From positions 1 to 38,281 of the forward strand of contig JAQICD010000158.1 of the NCBI GenBank assembly GCA_027858715.1: DNA of 38,281 nt, given 5' to 3'. The notes beneath the pieces were generated by a model. The model was not told the origin of the DNA and made no database searches. It was given only the letters and a program-made list of their open reading frames with translations. Below, one piece after another: positions 33,051 to 38,281 of this stretch. The position numbers were made by a program, and so were the translations under genes. Source of the DNA: Prolixibacteraceae bacterium (lineage in GTDB: Bacteria > Bacteroidota > Bacteroidia > Bacteroidales > Prolixibacteraceae). Position 1 is the first letter of the stretch, and every line of letters starts with the position of its first letter.

Positions 33051-34343
33051 TTATTCAGCAATCAGAAGAAAGTAATTTTTCTTTCCTTTTTGTACCAAAA
33101 TGTATTTTCCTCCAATAAGAAATCCGGAATCAACCTTCAATTCATCATCAGATATTTTTTCTTTATTGATAGCAAGGCCATTGCCCTTTATCGTACGTCG
33201 CAATTCTCCTTTAGATGGGAAAACGTCGGCTTTATCACTCAGCAAGTCCATCATAGGTATCCCTGTTTCAAGTTCCTGTTTCGAAATATTGAATTGAGGC
33301 ACGCCTTCAAACACAGATAAAAAGGTACGCTCATCGAGTTTGCGAAGTTGCTCGGAAGTTCCTTTCCCAAACAAAATAGATGAAGCTTCAATGGCCATAT
33401 CCAATTCCTCTTTTGAGTGTACCATAATGGATACCTCTTCGGCCAAACGCTTTTGTAAAAGACGCATGTGCGGAGCCTCATGATGCTGGGCAACCAGATC
33501 ATCAACTTCATTTTTAGGCAGCAGCGTAAATATTTTAATATATTTTTCGGCATCAGCATCCGAAGTATTGAGCCAAAATTGATAAAACTGGTAAGGGCTT
33601 GTACGCTCAGGATCGAGCCAAACGTTTCCGCTCTCGGTTTTACCAAATTTACCGCCATCGGCTTTTGTTATCAGCGGACAAGTAAGTGCAAAAGCTTCGC
33701 CTGCTTCTACCCTGCGTATAAGTTCAGTGCCTGTAGTAATGTTTCCCCATTGGTCGGAACCACCCATTTGCAGTTTGCAGTTTTGATTTTTGTACAAATG
33801 CAAAAAATCGTAACCTTGAACCAATTGGTAAGTAAATTCGGTAAACGAAAGTCCCTCGCGCGATTCACCGCTAAGCCTTTTCTTAACCGAATCTTTTGCC
33901 ATCATATAATTTACGGTGAGGTGTTTACCTACGTCGCGGATAAAATCAAGAAAAGAAAATGCTTTCATCCAGTCGTAGTTATTAACCATCAGCGCCTTAT
34001 TATCCGCTTCATCTTTAAAATTCAAAAATTTAGCCAATTGCTGCTTTAGACAGTCCTGATTGTGTCGAAGTGTTTCTTCATCAAGTAAGTTTCTTTCGGA
34101 CGATTTCATCGATGGATCGCCAATCATCCCGGTAGCACCACCTACCAAAACGATAGGTCGATGGCCTGCAATCTGGAAATGTTTAAGCATCATTACCCCC
34201 ACCAAATGACCAATATGCAGCGAATCGGCTGTTGGATCTATCCCCACGTAAGCCGAGGTCATTTCTTTTTGCAACTGTTCATCGGTACCGGGCATTACAT
34301 CATGTATCATGCCACGCCATTTCAATTCTTCGATAAAGTTCAT
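33051..34343 (-). CDS. tyrS: Tyrosyl-tRNA synthetase
   Basis: The 430-residue class I synthetase charges tRNA-Tyr. Motifs are the HIGH box in [27 protein letters not shown], the tyrosine site [13 protein letters not shown] ... [12 protein letters not shown], the KMSKS equivalent [11 protein letters not shown], and a C-terminal S4-like RNA-binding domain (about 360-430). The start at 34343 ([15 protein letters not shown]) begins the family's normal N-terminus; an in-frame extension to 34433 has no conserved content. A minus-strand -7 box (34391-34398, TATTTTTG) lies about 50 bases upstream. Confidence 0.96.
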   Translation of the reverse strand: MNFIEELKWRGMIHDVMPGTDEQLQKEMTSAYVGIDPTADSLHIGHLVGVMMLKHFQIAGHRPIVLVGGATGMIGDPSMKSSERNLLDEETLRHNQDCLKQQLAKFLNFKDEADNKALMVNNYDWMKAFSFLDFIRDVGKHLTVNYMMAKDSVKKRLSGESREGLSFTEFTYQLVQGYDFLHLYKNQNCKLQMGGSDQWGNITTGTELIRRVEAGEAFALTCPLITKADGGKFGKTESGNVWLDPERTSPYQFYQFWLNTSDADAEKYIKIFTLLPKNEVDDLVAQHHEAPHMRLLQKRLAEEVSIMVHSKEELDMAIEASSILFGKGTSEQLRKLDERTFLSVFEGVPQFNISKQELETGIPMMDLLSDKADVFPSKGELRRTIKGNGLAINKEKISDDELKVDSGFLIGGKYILVQKGKKNYFLLIAE

Positions 34344-34390
34344 TCGTCTAAATTTTAATCCGATTATTTGAAAGTATATTTCAAGGCGGA

Positions 34391-34398
34391 CAAAAATA
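34391..34398 (-). promoter_or_regulatory. Putative -7 box for tyrS
   Basis: The minus strand reads TATTTTTG, matching TAnnTTTG, 48 bases upstream of the ATG at 34343. It lies inside the in-frame extension and therefore supports the shorter start. Confidence 0.45.
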
Positions 34399-34483
34399 CA
34401 AAAATTATTAAAGAAATGAAGGACAAACCCCATTAACAGGAATTTGCCCTTCTCTTTATTATGGATATAAACTAATAGTTTTA

Positions 34484-35500
34484 TTAATCTCCAATTTCCT
34501 GTCTGAAATCAGGAAATCCATCTTCAGTCCAACTAAATGTTCTGGCACGTGTATGGCGGTTTGGATCAGAAAGCGATGCTCCTTCAATTTCTTTGTAGTC
34601 GCGTGCATGATAAATCAACACATCGGTTTTTCCATCTTCAGTCACCGTAAAACTATTATGGCCGGGGCCAAAACGTTTTAATTCTTCATTTGTGTAAAAA
34701 ACAGGATTGGGCAATTTATTCCAGGAAGACGGGTCGAGCAGGTCAGCATCTTCGTCGGCCCAAAGTAAACCCATTGCATAAGTTGCATCGGTAGCACTTC
34801 CCGAAAAAGTAATAAAAATTTTACCATTACGCTTTAATACAGCAGCACCTTCGTTTACTTTATATGTATGCATTTCCCATTCATATTCGGGCTCAGTAAT
34901 AACCACTTCTGGACCTTCGAGTGTAACAGGATCTTTCATTTTTGCAATGATAAGACCGGAATTTGAACTTCGCCGTGTTTTTTCGGCCCATACAAGATAG
35001 CGTTGTCCCTTGTGCTCAAAGGTTGTAGCATCAAGTGCAAAAGCATCGCGTTCCGTTTTGATCTGCCCTTCTTCAACCCATGTGCCTTTTTTGGGATCAT
35101 CTGAATCATTTGACAGCACCCACATCCTGATTTTCCAAATATCTTCGGCCTCGGCAGCTGCAAAATAAATGTACCATTTTCCGTTAAATCTATGCAGCTC
35201 GGGTGCCCATATATGATAGCCCATCGACCCTGAATCGTGTTTTTGCCATACAACAACAGGCTCAGCTTTTGCCAGTCCATTAATTGTTTCGGCACTTTTT
35301 ATTTCTATCCGATCATACTCTGGAGCAGTAGCTATTAAGTGATAAATACCATCGTCGGTTTTATGCACACACGGATCGGCACGCTGCCATGCCAAAGGAT
35401 TGTCAAACTTAATTTCTTCTTGTGGCTGACTGCATGCACCAAACAGGGTAATCGCCATCAAAACGACAAGAGCTAATTTCGAAAATTGGAACAATTTCAT
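34484..35500 (-). CDS. GH43-family glycosidase lipoprotein
   Basis: The 338-residue product has a lipoprotein signal (LFGAC, Cys23). The five-bladed propeller has the three GH43 acids in place: Asp42 in QRADPCVHK (general base), Asp157 in FALDATTF (pKa modulator) and Glu217 in [16 protein letters not shown] (general acid). [20 protein letters not shown] and [14 protein letters not shown] are other family hallmarks. Substrates of such enzymes are arabinose- or xylose-containing polysaccharides; the subfamily cannot be fixed here. It is probably surface- or periplasm-anchored. No SusC/SusD pair lies in the window, so it is not in an obvious PUL. Confidence 0.88.
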   Translation of the reverse strand: MKLFQFSKLALVVLMAITLFGACSQPQEEIKFDNPLAWQRADPCVHKTDDGIYHLIATAPEYDRIEIKSAETINGLAKAEPVVVWQKHDSGSMGYHIWAPELHRFNGKWYIYFAAAEAEDIWKIRMWVLSNDSDDPKKGTWVEEGQIKTERDAFALDATTFEHKGQRYLVWAEKTRRSSNSGLIIAKMKDPVTLEGPEVVITEPEYEWEMHTYKVNEGAAVLKRNGKIFITFSGSATDATYAMGLLWADEDADLLDPSSWNKLPNPVFYTNEELKRFGPGHNSFTVTEDGKTDVLIYHARDYKEIEGASLSDPNRHTRARTFSWTEDGFPDFRQEIGD

Positions 35501-35532
35501 ATCATCTAAATTTTTATTTATTCAATGTTCAG

Positions 35533-35540
35533 CAAATTTA
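35533..35540 (-). promoter_or_regulatory. Putative -7 box for the GH43 gene
   Basis: The minus strand reads TAAATTTG, matching TAnnTTTG, about 33 bases before the ATG at 35500. No -33 TTG was found at the expected spacing. Confidence 0.4.
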
Positions 35541-35692
35541 AACTCATACATCCCTACATTGGTGGACTATCATACAATTAGAGTGGACAAACTTGAGTTA
35601 CGAAACAAAAATCTGAAAAGTATTTTCGACATTTTACTACTTTTTCAATAATTACTGATACAGATTTGAATCTTACGACTAAACAGGTGTTT

Positions 35693-36442
35693 TTAAATAT
35701 ATTCTACAGTCAAATTACGCAACAGTATATCTCGATTATCAAACAATTCGATGCTGGTGTTATAAACAATATCAGCGCCTGCATTTTTCAACACTGCGGG
35801 GTCGAGCGGACCGGTATTTATTGCAATAGTAAACAACCCTGCGGCTTTAGCTGACTCAACTCCAAGCGGTGCATTTTCAATAACCATTACTTCGTTGGCT
35901 TTAAAGCCCGATTTCTCAAGCGCCATTAAATAAGGCTCAGGGTGTGGTTTGCCAATTTTAACTTCGTGAGCTGTCACCATTTTATTCCGTTCAAAATATC
36001 CATTATAAGCCTCATTCAGGCGATCGATCAGGTTGCTTTGAGCAGAGCCCGTTACCACCCATCTATCAATTCCATTTAAAGCTACATGTTCAACAAATTC
36101 AGGCATCAAGTCAATGTTGCCTGCACGTGGCAACGAAGCCATATAATCGTACTTTTTGATTCTGATTTTCTCTGCTGTTTCTTTCTCTACTGTTCGACCC
36201 TGATATTTACGAAACATCTTGTCTATAGTATAATACGCTGTGCTTCCCTCGTTCATGTATGGTTCATACCTGGGTATATCAAGACCAAATTCACTAAATG
36301 TTTTTATCCACGATTTGGCATGTAATGGCATCGAATCGAAAAGCACACCATCCATATCAAAAAAAATAGCTTTCAAATGAAACTTCATTCTCTTCATTTC
36401 ACAATAGCTGTTTAAGGCCTGTAAGAATTCCTGTTCCTTCAT
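35693..36442 (-). CDS. HAD-family beta-phosphoglucomutase-like hydrolase
   Basis: The 249-residue product has motif I FFDMDGVLFDSMPLHAKSW (Asp29, Asp31), the typical alpha-helical cap (about 45-110), motif II VVTGSAQ, a conserved Lys/Pro region KIGKPHPEPYLMALEKSG, and VIENAPLGVESAKAAG. The FDMDGVLFDSMPLH start and 'ENAPLGVESAKAAG' are shared by beta-phosphoglucomutase and sugar-phosphate phosphatases of this HAD subfamily, so the substrate is likely a sugar phosphate. An alternative in-frame ATG 15 codons later would also keep all motifs. Confidence 0.85.
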   Translation of the reverse strand: MKEQEFLQALNSYCEMKRMKFHLKAIFFDMDGVLFDSMPLHAKSWIKTFSEFGLDIPRYEPYMNEGSTAYYTIDKMFRKYQGRTVEKETAEKIRIKKYDYMASLPRAGNIDLMPEFVEHVALNGIDRWVVTGSAQSNLIDRLNEAYNGYFERNKMVTAHEVKIGKPHPEPYLMALEKSGFKANEVMVIENAPLGVESAKAAGLFTIAINTGPLDPAVLKNAGADIVYNTSIELFDNRDILLRNLTVEYI

Positions 36443-36583
36443 TTCCTTTGTAATTTGATGTAAAATTAGGTTTTAACAAACAAAAGGATTCAACACAAGC
36501 CTGCACAAACTGATTGGTAACCATTTATTAAAAATACAACAACATCTTGTCGAAAAGTAAAATTATATTTAACCTCTTTTTTC

Positions 36584-36591
36584 TACCTTTG
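36584..36591 (+). promoter_or_regulatory. Putative -7 box for the class V aminotransferase
   Basis: TACCTTTG matches TAnnTTTG, 66 bases before the ATG at 36658, within the 215-bp divergent gap to the HAD gene. Confidence 0.5.
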
Positions 36592-36657
36592 ATTACAAAA
36601 ACATCCAACTGTTTAACTCAAGGCGTTTTTAAAATTTAAACCGATAATTTTAATCAG

Positions 36658-38130
36658 ATGCACAAGTCATTAGAGCAGTATTTTTCAAAATTCAGGGATA
36701 ACATTATCGGTAACGATACTCGTTTTGAAACGCCCTACGGAACGAAGCCACTTATTTACTTCGACTGGATTGCCAGCGGACGTTTATATGAGCCCATTGA
36801 AAAGAAAATAATTGGCGAACTAGGTCCTTTCGTAGGAAATACCCACACCGAAACATCAGAAACCGGCACACGGATGACACATGCATATCACTGGTCGCAT
36901 CGCTATATTAAGCAGCATGTAAACGCCGGTTCGAATGATGTAATTATTACTGCGGGTTTCGGGATGACAGCCGTTATTAACAAATTCCAACGGATTCTGG
37001 GGTTGAAATATTGCGGCAAACTGAGCCGGAAAAAGTGCCTTGAAGAACGACTCAAACCAGTAGTTTTTCTTACACACATGGAGCATCACTCGAACCAAAC
37101 ATCCTGGTACGAGACCAATGCAGACGTCGTAGTACTTAAACCGGGCAATAACCTTCTGGTTGATCCTGAAATACTCCGAGAAGAACTTAAAAAATACAAA
37201 GACAGAAAATTAAAGATTGGTTCATTTACAGCATGTTCGAATGTTACAGGAATAAAAACACCAATTTATAAGCTGGCCCGAATTATGCACGAATATGGAG
37301 GAGTTATATTTGCCGATTTTGCAGCCTCGGCTCCTTACGACGAGATAAACATGCACCCTGCCAATCCAAAAGAAAAGCTTGACGCTGTAATGTTCTCACC
37401 TCATAAATTTTTGGGTGGCCCCGGTACGCCGGGCGTTTTGGTATTCGATGCATCAATGTATCACAGCTCAGCTCCCGATAACCCGGGGGGTGGAACGGTT
37501 GACTGGACTAATCCATGGGGTAAATACAAATACGTCGATAGTATTGAACTGCGTGAAGATGGAGGCACACCGGGTTTTTTGCAAAGCATAAAAGCCGCAC
37601 TTTGTTTTAAACTCAAAGATGAAATGGGCTTAGAAAACATTCTCAAGCGCGAAAAAGAACTCTTGAAGCGTGCCTTTGAGGGAATAGACAAAATTCCTGA
37701 AATTAAAGCATTGGCCAACGAAACACGCGACAGGCTTGGTATAATTTCATTTTATGCAGAAGGTATCCATTATAATTTGTTCGTCAAACTTTTAAATGAC
37801 CTGTATGGTATCCAAACCCGTGGCGGTTGTGCCTGCGCAGGTACTTACGGACATTTTTTACTTTCGGTTGATGAAAACCGTTCTGATGAGATTACCGAAA
37901 AAATTACTCATGGCGATTTATCGGTAAAACCAGGATGGGTGCGATGGTCATTACATCCTACAACAACTGATGCCGAGGTAGATTTGATGCTAAAAGCAAT
38001 GCGCAACATTGTTGCAAACCATAAGAAATATGCTAATGACTATATTTACGACAAGCATAAAAATAATTATAAACATATAAATGAATTGTTTGATCTTGAA
38101 GACTTTGAAAAAAAACTACTAGAGTTCTAA
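36658..38130 (+). CDS. Class V aminotransferase-fold PLP enzyme (cysteine desulfurase-like)
   Basis: The product has 490 residues. The PLP-binding Lys250 lies in FSPHKFLGGPGTPGV and the ring-binding Asp220 in VIFADFAASAPYDEI. The substrate region carries FDWIASGRLYEPIE (residues 35-48) and THMEHHSNQTSWYE. A cysteine-rich loop RGGCACAGTYGH (Cys391, Cys393) sits where SufS-type desulfurases have their reactive Cys. It is longer than SufS (about 405 residues), with insertions around 265-300. The desulfurase function is inferred from the loop; related members include selenocysteine lyases and isopenicillin-epimerase-like proteins. A terminator follows the stop. Confidence 0.83.
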   Translation: MHKSLEQYFSKFRDNIIGNDTRFETPYGTKPLIYFDWIASGRLYEPIEKKIIGELGPFVGNTHTETSETGTRMTHAYHWSHRYIKQHVNAGSNDVIITAGFGMTAVINKFQRILGLKYCGKLSRKKCLEERLKPVVFLTHMEHHSNQTSWYETNADVVVLKPGNNLLVDPEILREELKKYKDRKLKIGSFTACSNVTGIKTPIYKLARIMHEYGGVIFADFAASAPYDEINMHPANPKEKLDAVMFSPHKFLGGPGTPGVLVFDASMYHSSAPDNPGGGTVDWTNPWGKYKYVDSIELREDGGTPGFLQSIKAALCFKLKDEMGLENILKREKELLKRAFEGIDKIPEIKALANETRDRLGIISFYAEGIHYNLFVKLLNDLYGIQTRGGCACAGTYGHFLLSVDENRSDEITEKITHGDLSVKPGWVRWSLHPTTTDAEVDLMLKAMRNIVANHKKYANDYIYDKHKNNYKHINELFDLEDFEKKLLEF

Positions 38131-38165
38131 GGATTAGAATTCACAGTTTCCCGGAATTGAACAAT

Positions 38166-38198
38166 AAAAAAAGCGAACCATAAAGATTCGCTTTTTTT
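38166..38198. terminator. Terminator between convergent genes
   Basis: A 12-bp perfect stem AAAAAAAGCGAA (38166-38177) / TTCGCTTTTTTT (38187-38198) has a 9-base loop. A- and T-runs on either side let it act in both directions. It lies between the class V enzyme and the minus-strand tail at 38225. Confidence 0.85.
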
Positions 38199-38224
38199 AT
38201 TTAATCAGTTATCGTGTGTTTCAA

Positions 38225-38281
38225 CTATCTTTTATTGAACTTCAACACGGCAGTTTCGTTATTTATGCTTTGTATTTTTAT
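38225..38281 (-). CDS. C-terminal tail of a gene entering from the right, partial
   Basis: On the minus strand an open frame enters at the window edge and ends at a TAG (38225-38227), encoding IKIQSINNETAVLKFNKR. It lies just beyond a bidirectional terminator, where a convergent gene is expected. The piece is too short to identify. Confidence 0.5.
   Translation of the reverse strand: MKIQSINNETAVLKFNKR

Noticed and set aside
34469..34481. Palindrome AAACTAATAGTTT after the GH43 stop as a terminator
   Set aside because: A 6-bp AT-rich stem with a one-base loop cannot form a stable hairpin.
1..38281. CRISPR arrays, tRNA genes, transposases and phage genes
   Set aside because: No regularly spaced repeats, cloverleaf-like segments or transposase/integrase motifs were seen on either strand.

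Overview
The window looks like a chromosomal segment of a free-living Bacteroidota bacterium, plausibly of the Marinilabiliales/Prolixibacteraceae type; the rank below phylum is inferred from gene style only. The evidence is an AT-rich genome with TAnnTTTG-type -7 promoter boxes on both strands, relaxed lipoboxes, a MurF-alanine racemase fusion, DUF4294 and DUF1573 proteins, a large alpha-2-macroglobulin lipoprotein, a TlpA/DUF4369-type thioredoxin lipoprotein and several polysaccharide-active beta-propeller proteins. No tRNA, rRNA, CRISPR array, prophage or complete insertion sequence was seen.

Layout. (1) 1-1733, minus strand: three secreted or outer-membrane proteins in a tight operon; the middle gene carries a probable 1-base frameshift near its 3' end. 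(2) 2086-6309, plus strand: two tandem paralogous small glycine-rich membrane proteins, a strong terminator hairpin, then a chain of five overlapping genes: a LolA-like protein, a YidD-like protein with its own signal peptide, two TPR proteins sharing a 'PGSG' membrane module, and a DUF4294 protein. This is the best candidate for an undescribed system. (3) 6246-7140: an 852-bp piece of a GH10 xylanase gene, in reverse orientation and flanked by a 10-bp direct repeat, interrupts the 3' end of the DUF4294 gene. (4) 7376-9572: an alkyltransferase-like DNA-repair protein, a secreted propeller glycosidase and a PlsC-type acyltransferase. (5) 9689-17542, minus: a sensor kinase with a periplasmic ABC-type ligand domain upstream of a 1997-residue alpha-2-macroglobulin lipoprotein. 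(6) 17685-20203, plus: a GH32-fold protein that has lost all three catalytic acids, and threonine dehydrogenase. (7) 20290-26484, minus: thioredoxin lipoprotein, MeaB, DUF1573 protein, a small anchored protein, a YjjG-like HAD phosphatase, RsmI and a conserved unknown. (8) 26631-30559, plus: thymidine kinase, MurF-Alr and uridylate kinase. (9) 30564-36442, minus: O-antigen ligase and chain-length protein, TyrS, a GH43 lipoprotein and a HAD phosphomutase. (10) 36658-38130, plus: a class V PLP enzyme, followed by a terminator and the tail of a convergent gene.

Most of the window is housekeeping metabolism mixed with cell-envelope and polysaccharide functions. The unusual parts are the YidD/TPR cluster, the GH10 fragment insertion, the GH32 pseudoenzyme and the frameshifted secreted protein.
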